Assembly (NCBI GenBank): GCA_946482045.1
Contig: CAMLPZ010000040.1
Span: 1-20,709, forward strand
Length of the DNA: 20,709 bases
Direction of reading: 5' to 3'
Origin: an uncultured Asticcacaulis sp.
Lineage (GTDB): Bacteria > Pseudomonadota > Alphaproteobacteria > Caulobacterales > Caulobacteraceae
How positions within the stretch are numbered: the stretch's first letter is position 1; each line of letters opens with the position of its first letter. Below the pieces are notes generated by a model. The model searched no databases, was not told where the DNA came from, and worked only from the letters and a program-made list of their open reading frames with translations. Of this stretch, positions 13,869 through 20,709 are shown one piece after another. Made by a program: the position numbers and the translations under genes.

Positions 13869-15209
13869 ATGACCACACTCCAATCCTTCATTTCCGAACA
13901 ACGTGAATTGTTTGCCGTCGCCAATCCTATTTCAAGAGCCTTGTCACAAAAGGCTTCGGCGTGGCGTGGTGGGGTGCCCATGCATTGGATGCGCGATTGG
14001 GCAACTCCATTTCCGATATATGTGAACAATGCCAAGGCCGCGACCCTGACCGATGTCGATGGTCACGCCTATGACGATTTCTGCCTCGGCGACACGCCAT
14101 CGATGTTCGGCCATGCCCGCGCCGAGCTTCAGGCCGCCATCGCCAGACAGGCGGGCGAAGGCGTCGGCTTCATGCTGCCGACGGAACTCGCCAATGAGGT
14201 TGGGGACCTCTTGCAACAGCGCTTCGGCCTCCCGCAATGGCAGGTGGCCACCACCGCATCGGATGCCAATCGCGCCGCCATCCGCTGGGCGCGCGGCATC
14301 ACCAAACGCGACAGGATCCTCGTCTTCGATGGCTGTTACCACGGCATGGTCGACGACTGTTTCGTCGCCCTCTATGACGGCCAGCCCGCCAACAGAAAAG
14401 GCCTGATCGGCCAGGTCCGCGATCAGACCGAAACCACGGTCGTTGTCCCGTTCAACGACATCGCCGCGCTTGAAACCGTGTTGTCAAAGGGCGATATCGC
14501 CGCCGTTCTGGCCGAGCCGGTGATGACCAACTTTGGCATGATCCTGCCGGAGCCAGGCTTTCACAAGGCCTTGCGGGAGTTGACCGCGCAATATGGCACG
14601 CTGCTGATCCTCGATGAGACCCACACCCTGTCCTCCGGCCCGGCAGGCTATATCGGCGCGCACGGCTTGCAGCCCGATATCGTCACCTGCGGCAAGGCAA
14701 TCGCCGGCGGCATCCCCGCCGCCGTTTGGGGCGTCACCGCTGACGTCGCCGCGCGGATGGACGCGACGCAAAAAGAGGTCGGCCCAGGCCAGTCGGGCAT
14801 AGGTACGACGCTGTCCGGCAATGCCCTGGTCATGGCGGCGATCAAATGCATGCTGACCGAGGTCATGACCGACGCGGCCTATGCCCACATGTTGGCTGGC
14901 ACCGACGAATTGGTGCACGGTTTGCGCGACCTGATCGACCGCCACGCCCTGCCGTGGAGTGTCGTCCACGTCGGCGCTCGCGCCGAGTTGATCTTCGCGC
15001 CCCAGCCTCCGCGCGATGCTGCCGGCATGCGGCCCTATCTTGACCACGACCTGCTGGAAGCCTTCCACATCTTCCTGATCAACCGGGGCGTATTAATTGC
15101 ACCCTTCCACAATATGATGCTTATTTCGCCGCAAACCGGGGCGGACGCTACCCAGCGCCTGATCTCGGCGGTCGAGGCCTTCGTGCCCCACTATAAGGAC
15201 TTCCAATGA
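13869..15209 (+). CDS. Class III aminotransferase, glutamate-1-semialdehyde-aminomutase-like, substrate unknown
   Basis: A 446-residue PLP enzyme of the GSA/class III fold. LGDTPSMFGHA, TTASDANRAAIRWAR (phosphate-binding region), DGCYHGMVDD, LLILDETHTLSSGPAG (PLP-contacting Asp) and VTCGKAIAGGIPAAVWG with Schiff-base Lys276 are all present. Its HTLSSGPAG and GQSGIGTTLSGN motifs follow the GSA pattern, not SpuC or GabT, and its place between gabD and the puuA-like gene implies catabolism rather than haem synthesis. It may transaminate GABA, a gamma-glutamylated amine or another diamine product; this is inference. The ATG at 13869 fits the expected N-terminus, but an in-frame ATG at 13794 inside the repeat has a better ribosome-binding site (GGAGG, six bases away) and would add 25 residues. 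The stop codon overlaps the next start (ATGA). Confidence 0.8.
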   Translation: MTTLQSFISEQRELFAVANPISRALSQKASAWRGGVPMHWMRDWATPFPIYVNNAKAATLTDVDGHAYDDFCLGDTPSMFGHARAELQAAIARQAGEGVGFMLPTELANEVGDLLQQRFGLPQWQVATTASDANRAAIRWARGITKRDRILVFDGCYHGMVDDCFVALYDGQPANRKGLIGQVRDQTETTVVVPFNDIAALETVLSKGDIAAVLAEPVMTNFGMILPEPGFHKALRELTAQYGTLLILDETHTLSSGPAGYIGAHGLQPDIVTCGKAIAGGIPAAVWGVTADVAARMDATQKEVGPGQSGIGTTLSGNALVMAAIKCMLTEVMTDAAYAHMLAGTDELVHGLRDLIDRHALPWSVVHVGARAELIFAPQPPRDAAGMRPYLDHDLLEAFHIFLINRGVLIAPFHNMMLISPQTGADATQRLISAVEAFVPHYKDFQ

Positions 15210-16600
15210 GCCTGCCCCCGCACCCCATGGTTGCCACGCCTGACGAGGCCAAGGCCTTTCTCGACGCCCATCCGCACATCAACTATTTCGAGATCCTGTT
15301 CACGTCGATGACAGGCGTGCCGCGTGGCAAACGCCTGCGCCGTCACGAGCTTTTACCCATCTATGAGTATGGCCGCTTCCTGCCGGGTTCGATCCTGGTT
15401 GTTGATACGTTGGGCGCGGATTGCGAAGAGACGGGGCTGGTCTGGGAAGACGGCGACGCCGATCGCGTGGCGCGGCCGGTACCGGGGACGCTGGTGCCCG
15501 CGCCGTGGCTGGGCGACGATGTCGGCCAGGTCATGCTGTCGATCTATGAGCTGGATGGCACGCCCAACGATCTCGATCCGCGCCATGTGCTGCAAGGCGT
15601 GCTCGATCGCTATAAGGCCGATGGCCTGACGCCGGTCGTGGCCTGCGAACTGGAATATTATCTGGTTGATATCGAGCGCGGCGAGGGCGGCGAACTGAAG
15701 CCGGCACGGACCTTCAATACCGACGAGACACCACGCGGCATCCAGGTCTACGGCTTGCCGGAAATCGAGGCCCACGGCGCCTTCTTCCGCCAGCTATGGG
15801 AGACGGCCGACGCTCAGAACATCCCGCTGGAAGGGGCGATCTCGGAATTCGCGCCGGGCCAGGTCGAACTGACACTCAAGCACAAGGCTGACGCCCTGCG
15901 CGCCGCCGATGACGCCGTGATGTACAAGCGCCTCGCCAAGGGCGTGGCCTTAAGCCTTGGTATCGAAGCGACTTTCATGGCCAAGCCATGGCCCGACCGC
16001 GCCGGTTCGGGCTTCCACGTCCATATCTCGGTCGCGGACAAGGAGGGTAAGAACCTGTGCGCTGCCGACGATCCCTCGGGCTCGCCCTTGCTGCATAACA
16101 TGATCGGCGGCATGAAGGACCACTTGGCCGACTGCATGGGTATTCTCGCGCCCGGCGCAAATTCCTATAAGCGCTTCAAGGCCAATTCATATGCACCCGT
16201 CGGCCTGACCTGGGGCGTCAATAACCGCACGGTCTCCTTGCGCGTCACGGCGGGTCCGGCCCATACGCGCCATGTGGAACACCGTGTCGCGGGGGCGGAC
16301 GGCAATCCCTACCTCGTGCTGGCGGCGATCCTGGCCTGCGCCCACCACGGCATTACGCAGAAAACCGATCCCGGCCCGGCGGTCAGCGGCAACGGCTATG
16401 CGGCGGCGGCCGAAAGCGGCGCCATCCTGCCGACCAACTGGTTCGCGGCCATAGATTACCTCGACAAGTCCAGCGTTCTGCGCGACTATCTGGGGCAGCG
16501 CTTCGTCGATATGTATGTCAAGGTGAAGCGGACCGAGCAGGCCCGCTTTTACGAGGAAGTGACGTCGCTCGACTACGACTGGTACTTGCGCAACGCCTGA
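15206..16600 (+). CDS. Glutamine-synthetase-family enzyme, PuuA-like gamma-glutamylpolyamine synthetase
   Basis: A 464-residue class I GS-fold enzyme. The N-terminal beta-grasp part contains MTGVPRGKRL. The catalytic domain has ELEYYL (Glu148, Glu150), SEFAPGQVEL, GSGFHVHIS (His271, His273), SYKRF and NNRTVSLRV with the conserved Arg, all metal, ATP or glutamate ligands. The sequence and its place in a polyamine operon fit the PuuA/GlnA-like group, which joins glutamate to a primary amine such as putrescine at the cost of ATP. A true nitrogen-assimilation GlnA would have the adenylylation loop and a different context. Amine specificity (putrescine, spermidine, ethanolamine or a monoamine) cannot be read from sequence. 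It overlaps the previous gene by 4 bp and is followed by the binding-protein gene after 7 bp. Confidence 0.85.
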   Translation: MSLPPHPMVATPDEAKAFLDAHPHINYFEILFTSMTGVPRGKRLRRHELLPIYEYGRFLPGSILVVDTLGADCEETGLVWEDGDADRVARPVPGTLVPAPWLGDDVGQVMLSIYELDGTPNDLDPRHVLQGVLDRYKADGLTPVVACELEYYLVDIERGEGGELKPARTFNTDETPRGIQVYGLPEIEAHGAFFRQLWETADAQNIPLEGAISEFAPGQVELTLKHKADALRAADDAVMYKRLAKGVALSLGIEATFMAKPWPDRAGSGFHVHISVADKEGKNLCAADDPSGSPLLHNMIGGMKDHLADCMGILAPGANSYKRFKANSYAPVGLTWGVNNRTVSLRVTAGPAHTRHVEHRVAGADGNPYLVLAAILACAHHGITQKTDPGPAVSGNGYAAAAESGAILPTNWFAAIDYLDKSSVLRDYLGQRFVDMYVKVKRTEQARFYEEVTSLDYDWYLRNA

Positions 16601-16607
16601 GGATAAA

Positions 16608-17666
16608 ATGGTATCGCGGCGATCTTTCTTGGCAGGTACGGGAGCGGTCGCGGCGGGCATTGTGCTGGGACGTGAAGCCAGTGCGGCAACAGCGCCTTTG
16701 CGCTTTTACAACTGGGACACCTATATCGGCGAAAATACCCTGCCGGGCTTCAAGGCGGCGACGGGCATCGACGTCGAGATGAGCCTGTTCGCCACCAACG
16801 ACGAACTCTATGCCCGCACTGCCGGTGGTGGTGAGGCCTATGATGTCATCGTGCCGTCGTGCGACTTCGTTACGCGCATGGTTGAGCAGGGGTTGCTAAC
16901 GAAGCTCGATCACAGCCGCTTGACCAATCTTAAGAATATCGCGGAGCCGTTTCGCGATCCGCTTTACGATCCGGGGTGCGCGTACAGTGTACCGTTTTCC
17001 TGGCTGGTCCTGGGGCTTGGCTATCGCCGCTCAGCCATGAAGCGCAAAAAACCGCCGAAGTCCTGGGAAGACGTCTTTGACTCGAAGCGATATCGCATCG
17101 GCTGGCTGACCGAGCCGTCCGACATGATCCGCATGTGCGCGAGCTTCATCGGCGAGGACCCGAACGCCATTTCGGCCAAGGGGCTGAAGACAATCGAAAA
17201 AATCCTGACGAAACAGGCAAGGCGCGGGGTCATCTTTCATCACGACGAAGGCCAGGACATGCTGCGCGCGGGCGACGTCGATATCGTCATCGAATACAAT
17301 GGCGACATCGCCCAGGTCATGGGAGAGGACCCGGACCTAGGCTTTGTCGTCCCCAATGAGGGCAGCACGCGCTGGGTAGACTGCTGGGCCATCCCTAAGA
17401 ACGCGCGCAATCCGGACGGGGCCCACCAGTTCCTGAATTATATGCTGAGCGCCGAGGCGGGGGTCGATATCTCCAGCACCATCATGTACCCGACGCCGAA
17501 TGCTGCGGCGCGCGCCCTGATGCCGGCGGAATATCGCGACAATCCGGTGATCTTTCCCTCCGAGGCGCAACTGGAAAAGTGTCCGTTCGGGCGTCGCGCG
17601 TCCGCGGCGCAGCAGCAGGCCTTCGACGAAATATTTGCACGCGTACGGATGATCGCAGGCCGCTAG
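16608..17666 (+). CDS. Polyamine ABC transporter substrate-binding protein, PotF-like, Tat-exported (paralogue 1)
   Basis: A 352-residue periplasmic binding protein. MVSRRSFLAGTGAVAAG is a twin-arginine (SRRSFLA) signal, probably cut after ASA at residue 26; there is no lipobox, so the mature protein should be soluble. The PotF/PotD family pattern is clear: RFYNWDTYIGENTLPGF, YDVIVPSCDFV, YSVPFSWLVLGLGYR, IEYNGDIAQVMGEDPDLGFVVP and YPTPNAAARALMP. It would deliver putrescine or spermidine to the inner-membrane permease. The ribosome-binding site GAGGA overlaps the previous stop codon, so it is the last gene of the catabolic operon. Near the conserved ligand-binding Asp it has TRWVDCWAIP where its neighbour has QLNSDCLAIP, so the two proteins may bind different ligands. 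Confidence 0.9.
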   Translation: MVSRRSFLAGTGAVAAGIVLGREASAATAPLRFYNWDTYIGENTLPGFKAATGIDVEMSLFATNDELYARTAGGGEAYDVIVPSCDFVTRMVEQGLLTKLDHSRLTNLKNIAEPFRDPLYDPGCAYSVPFSWLVLGLGYRRSAMKRKKPPKSWEDVFDSKRYRIGWLTEPSDMIRMCASFIGEDPNAISAKGLKTIEKILTKQARRGVIFHHDEGQDMLRAGDVDIVIEYNGDIAQVMGEDPDLGFVVPNEGSTRWVDCWAIPKNARNPDGAHQFLNYMLSAEAGVDISSTIMYPTPNAAARALMPAEYRDNPVIFPSEAQLEKCPFGRRASAAQQQAFDEIFARVRMIAGR

Positions 17667-17723
17667 CGGCGCGCTTTGCGGTGTTTTCGTTGCGCGTTTG
17701 CGAATAGTACCGGATAAGACGGG

Positions 17724-17735
17724 TTGTGATCACGT
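17724..17735. promoter_or_regulatory. Putative GntR operator, degenerate copy 3 (second binding protein)
   Basis: TTGTGATCACGT keeps the core GTGATCAC and the left half of the palindrome seen twice upstream, but differs in the last two bases of the right half (10 of 12 matched against TTGTGATCACAA). It lies in the 164-bp gap before the second binding protein, just upstream of a TTGACA hexamer (17743-17748) that could be a -35 box; no convincing -10 box was found at the right spacing. Confidence 0.5.
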
Positions 17736-17830
17736 TTTGCGATTGACAAGCCGTCAAAGCCGTATTCCTCTTCGTTAACGATTTGTCGCACCGGACATCG
17801 CCGGTCGGGCCCCGCTTAAGGAGACACCTC

Positions 17831-18910
17831 ATGAGCAAGATTGGACGTCGTTCACTTCTGGCTGGCCTCGGCGCCGCGGCCGTGGGCATCAGTTTCGCCG
17901 GCCTGTCCGGCTGTACCAAGCCGGCAGGCAAGGGCGGCAAGACAATCAACTTCTACAACTGGGATACCTATATCGGTGACACCACGCTGTCGGACTTCCA
18001 GACGGCGTCGGGCATCAAGGTCAATATGTCGATCTTCGCCACCAACGACGAACTGTTCGCCAAGATCAAGACCGGTAATTCGGGCTTCGACGTCATCGTG
18101 CCGTCGAACGACTTCGTCACCTACATGTCGCAGGCGGACCTTCTTCTGCCGCTCGACCACGCCAAGATCCCGAACCTCAAGAATGTCGATCCGGCCTTCA
18201 TGGACCCGATCTACGATCCCGGCCGGAAGTTCTCGGTGCCTTACACCTGGCTGGTGCTCGGCATCGGCTACCGCAAATCGGCGATGAAGGGCGGCGCAGT
18301 GCCGGATTCATGGAAGTGGCTGCTTGACTCTCCTGAATACAAAGGCCGCATCGCGCTTCTGTCGGAGTCGGGCGACCTGATGCGTCTCGGCGCCAAATAT
18401 CTCGGTCACAGCGTCAACGGTATCCCTGATGACGTTCTGAAGCAGGTCGAGGCCATGTTGATCAAGCAGAAGCCGAACATAAAAGCCTTCCACAGCGATG
18501 ATGGCCAGGACATGCTGATGTCCAAAGAGGTCGATATCGTCATGGAATATAACGGCGACATCGCCCAGGCCATGAAGGAAGATCCGGACCTGGCTTTCGT
18601 TGTGCCCAAGGAGGGCTCGCAGCTCAATTCCGACTGTCTGGCGATTCCGAAGGACTCGAAGAACCCGGAAGAGGCGCACGCCTTCATCAACTACATTCTC
18701 GATGCCCAGGCCGGCGCCAAGATCTACGAGCAGATTCTGTATCCGACGCCGAACGCCGCCGCCAAAGCGCTGATGCCGGAAGACTACAAGAATAATCCCG
18801 TCATCTTCCCGCCAGCCGATGTCATGGCGAAATGCGAGTATGCGGCCTTTGAAGGCCCTGAGCGCGCGCAGGTCTATGACGCCGCGATGACGCGCATCAA
18901 GGCCTCTTAA
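17831..18910 (+). CDS. Polyamine ABC transporter substrate-binding lipoprotein, PotF-like (paralogue 2)
   Basis: A 359-residue binding protein, clearly a paralogue of the gene before it: FYNWDTYIGDTTLSDF, ATNDELFAKIKTG, VIVPSNDFVTYM, YTWLVLGIGYRKSAM, EYNGDIAQAMKEDPDLAFVVP and YPTPNAAAKALMPEDY match along its length. Its leader MSKIGRRSLLAGLGAAAVG is Tat-like (GRRSLLA) but ends in the lipobox LSGC with Cys28, so it is probably a Tat lipoprotein anchored to a membrane, unlike the soluble paralogue. The ATG at 17831 is chosen from the strong AAGGAG seven bases upstream; an in-frame start at 17783 would bury the signal peptide. It has its own upstream region with a partial GntR operator, and a terminator after it. 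Ligand is probably putrescine or spermidine. Confidence 0.92.
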   Translation: MSKIGRRSLLAGLGAAAVGISFAGLSGCTKPAGKGGKTINFYNWDTYIGDTTLSDFQTASGIKVNMSIFATNDELFAKIKTGNSGFDVIVPSNDFVTYMSQADLLLPLDHAKIPNLKNVDPAFMDPIYDPGRKFSVPYTWLVLGIGYRKSAMKGGAVPDSWKWLLDSPEYKGRIALLSESGDLMRLGAKYLGHSVNGIPDDVLKQVEAMLIKQKPNIKAFHSDDGQDMLMSKEVDIVMEYNGDIAQAMKEDPDLAFVVPKEGSQLNSDCLAIPKDSKNPEEAHAFINYILDAQAGAKIYEQILYPTPNAAAKALMPEDYKNNPVIFPPADVMAKCEYAAFEGPERAQVYDAAMTRIKAS

Positions 18911-18921
18911 AAGAATACAGG

Positions 18922-18957
18922 ACGCGCCGGATCACACCGGCGCGTTCTTCGTTTTTT
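18922..18957 (+). terminator. Intrinsic terminator between the binding lipoprotein and the permease genes
   Basis: ACGCGCCGG (18922-18930) and CCGGCGCGT (18937-18945) form a perfect 9-bp stem with the loop ATCACA, followed after a short gap by a six-T run (18952-18957). It starts 11 bases after the lipoprotein stop codon and lies upstream of the permease start at 18984. Partial read-through would give more binding protein than permease, as is common in ABC operons. Confidence 0.85.
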
Positions 18958-18983
18958 ACACTTCGGTGGGGTTGGGGACTTCC

Positions 18984-19880
18984 ATGGAACAGAGTTGGCG
19001 TCAGGCCAAAAGCATGTTCGGGGCGATGCTCAGTGCGCCTCTGTTCTGGCTGGTCGTCTTCTTTTTCGTCCCGCTGGCTATCGTCTTCGCCTACAGCTTT
19101 GGGCAGAATGTCGGCCTGATCGATATCTCGGTCTTCACGACGTTCGACAACTACAAGCGCGCCTTCGAGCCGCTGTACCTGGCGATCTTTGTTAAATCGA
19201 TCTGGATCGCGGCGATTACCACCTTCCTGTGCCTGGTGCTGGGCTTTCCCGTCGCCCTGGCCATCACGTTTGCGCCGCCCAAGGCCAAGGCGTGGTTGCT
19301 GCTACTAATCATGCTGCCCTTCTGGACCAATTTGCTTATCCGGACCTATGCGCTGATGGCGTTCTTGCGGACCGAGGGCTATATCAACACGACCTGGCAC
19401 TGGGTCTTCGACGGCATCAATGCGGTTTCCGGCGGCATGCTGGGTGATTTCCGTGCCATGGAGCTGATGAACACCAACTTTGCCGTCGTGCTTGGCCTGG
19501 TCTTCGTCAACCTGCCATTCATGATCCTGCCGCTCTATTCGACGCTCGATCGTATGGACCGGTCGCTGCTTGAGGCGTCGCTGGATCTGGGCGCCGGGCA
19601 TATCTCGACCCTGTTCAATGTCGTGGTGCCGATGGCTGGAGCTGGGATCGCGTCCGGCATCCTGATCACCTTTATTCCGGCGCTGGGTTCCTATCTGACG
19701 CCCGACATGCTGGGCGGGCCGGATTCGCAGATGATCGCCAACGTGATCGAAAGCCAGTTCAAGCGCGCCAATAACTGGCCGTTCGGTGCAGCGCTCAGCT
19801 TCCTGCTGGTCTACATGACGTTCATAGGCATCGCTATCCAGGGCCTGATCGAGCGCAAAAATACGGGGAGGGCGGCATGA
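18984..19880 (+). CDS. potH: Polyamine ABC transporter permease, PotH-like
   Basis: A 298-residue inner-membrane protein with about six membrane helices, the first from LFWLVVFFFVPLAIVFAYSF. The PotB/PotH signature is visible: WTNLLIRTYALMAFLRTEGY, LPFMILPLYSTLDRMDRSLLEA, then the EAA loop EASLDLGAGHISTLFNVVVP that contacts the ATPase, and FIPALGSYLTPDMLGGPDSQMI. It pairs with the next gene as the transmembrane channel for polyamines from the two binding proteins. The ATG at 18984 has GGGGA five bases upstream; a GTG at 18966 in frame adds six unlikely residues and lies in the terminator's tail. The stop codon overlaps the next start (ATGA), a sign of translational coupling. Confidence 0.92.
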   Translation: MEQSWRQAKSMFGAMLSAPLFWLVVFFFVPLAIVFAYSFGQNVGLIDISVFTTFDNYKRAFEPLYLAIFVKSIWIAAITTFLCLVLGFPVALAITFAPPKAKAWLLLLIMLPFWTNLLIRTYALMAFLRTEGYINTTWHWVFDGINAVSGGMLGDFRAMELMNTNFAVVLGLVFVNLPFMILPLYSTLDRMDRSLLEASLDLGAGHISTLFNVVVPMAGAGIASGILITFIPALGSYLTPDMLGGPDSQMIANVIESQFKRANNWPFGAALSFLLVYMTFIGIAIQGLIERKNTGRAA

Positions 19881-20709
19881 GCGAAGCCGTGAAAACCCGC
19901 AAAAGTCCGCCCGGGCCGCTGGAATATCTGCGCCGCTGGCCGCTGCAGGCCTGGCTGGCCCTGGTCGCTTTCTTCCTTTATGCGCCGTTGATCTCTCTGA
20001 TGGTCTTCAGCTTCAACGACTCGCGGTTCACGACCGTGTGGCGCGGCTTTACCTTCCGCTGGTACGAAAAGGCCTTCAAGAATGCCAGCCTGATCGAGGC
20101 TTTCGGCAACTCGCTGACCATTGCGCTTTTGTCGACCATCATTTCGGTCGTCGTCGGCGCCATGGCCGCCATCGTGCTGTGGCGGTTCCGCTTCCCGGGC
20201 AAGACGGCCTTCAATGCCGGCCTGGCCATCCCCATCGTCGTGCCTGAAATCTGCATGGGCGTCGGCATGCTGGTCTTCTTCGCCAAGGTGCTGCCGTGGC
20301 CGCAGGACCTAATCTGGCCGTTAAATCTCGGCGCCATCATCATCGCCCACGTGTCGTTCTCCTTTCCTTTCGTGGCTGTGGTCGTGCGGGCGCGTCTGGC
20401 CAGCTTCAACCGCGAGTTGGAAGAAGCTGCGCGCGATCTTGGAGCATCAGAATTCCGCACCCTGATGGATGTCATTGTTCCGCATATCGCGCCATCGCTG
20501 GTGGCCGGTGCGCTTTTGGCCTTTACCCTCAGCCTCGACGACTTCGTCATCACCTTCTTTACGGCAGGTCCCGACACGGTGACCTTCCCGGTCAAGGTCT
20601 ATTCGATGGTGCGCTTCTCGGTCACACCGGAAGTCAATGCTGCCTCGACCATCCTGATCATCGTCACCGTGCTCCTGACCTTCCTCGCCCTCAGATTCCA
20701 GGGCTCCGA
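19877..20709 (+). CDS. potI: Polyamine ABC transporter permease, PotI-like (3'-truncated by window edge)
   Basis: The frame is open from the ATG at 19877 to the end of the window, 277 codons, without a stop; this is close to the normal PotI length, so only a few residues are missing. After a short charged N-terminus, WLALVAFFLYAPLISLMVFSF is the first helix, and FTFRWYEKAF is a typical PotC/PotI loop. The EAA loop reads ELEEAARDLGASEFRTLMDV, followed by SLDDFVITFF, the usual PotI signature. It would form the heterodimeric channel with PotH. The start overlaps the potH stop by 4 bp. The ATPase (PotG/PotA) that must energise the system is not in the window; it may follow immediately or lie elsewhere. 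Confidence 0.92.
   Translation, partial: MSEAVKTRKSPPGPLEYLRRWPLQAWLALVAFFLYAPLISLMVFSFNDSRFTTVWRGFTFRWYEKAFKNASLIEAFGNSLTIALLSTIISVVVGAMAAIVLWRFRFPGKTAFNAGLAIPIVVPEICMGVGMLVFFAKVLPWPQDLIWPLNLGAIIIAHVSFSFPFVAVVVRARLASFNRELEEAARDLGASEFRTLMDVIVPHIAPSLVAGALLAFTLSLDDFVITFFTAGPDTVTFPVKVYSMVRFSVTPEVNAASTILIIVTVLLTFLALRFQGS

Noticed and set aside
18931..18945. GATCACA in the terminator loop as a fourth GntR operator
   Set aside because: Only a half-site is present and it is explained by the loop of a strong terminator; the palindromic right half is absent.
19978..20595. 205-codon minus-strand open frame opposite PotI
   Set aside because: The plus strand encodes a complete PotI pattern with the EAA loop; the antisense product is a Lys/Arg/Thr/Met-rich shadow.

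Overview
The window reads as a chromosomal segment of a free-living alphaproteobacterium, most likely a member of the Caulobacteraceae. The moderate GC content (about 60 % by eye) would suit Asticcacaulis better than the GC-richer Caulobacter, but this is inference. Support comes from the alphaproteobacterial DUF3126 gene beside cysE, a Tat-rich secretome and a REP-like CCCCAGC..GCTGGGG intergenic palindrome. Genes are packed tightly. There is no rRNA, tRNA, CRISPR array, phage or transposase gene, and no gap over 300 bp without a gene.

Left part (1-8526), mixed housekeeping genes: the 3' end of a FadB/FadJ-type 3-hydroxyacyl-CoA dehydrogenase; an exported alpha/beta-hydrolase behind an unusual tandem palindrome; a cystathionine beta-lyase (metC) convergent with a nitronate monooxygenase; queF (queuosine synthesis) convergent with a nitroreductase; a Nudix hydrolase followed by cysE and a DUF3126 gene; a minus-strand membrane protein; and a small three-helix membrane protein. 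Three convergent gene pairs end in the same 4-bp stop-codon overlap (TTAG or CTAA).

Right part (8523-20709), one functional block for polyamine uptake and catabolism: a SpuC-like class III aminotransferase diverging from a GntR/FCD regulator; a PuuC-like aldehyde dehydrogenase; a GabD-like succinate-semialdehyde dehydrogenase; a GSA-type aminotransferase of unknown substrate; a PuuA-like gamma-glutamyl-polyamine synthetase; two paralogous PotF-like binding proteins (one predicted soluble and Tat-exported, one predicted Tat lipoprotein); and PotH and PotI permeases, the last running off the window. An exact 14-bp palindrome, ATTGTGATCACAAT, lies between the divergent aminotransferase and gntR genes and again across the -10/start region of the aldehyde dehydrogenase promoter. 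A degenerate copy lies before the second binding protein. These sites probably define the GntR operator and a three-unit regulon.

The most interesting points are this inferred GntR polyamine regulon; the apparent replacement of PuuB oxidase and PuuD hydrolase by transaminases (none of PuuB, PuuD or the PotG ATPase is visible here); a 138-bp nested-palindrome repeat inside the catabolic operon that supplies the upstream translation signals of the GSA-type aminotransferase; and the tandem TCAAATTTGA palindromes before the exported esterase.
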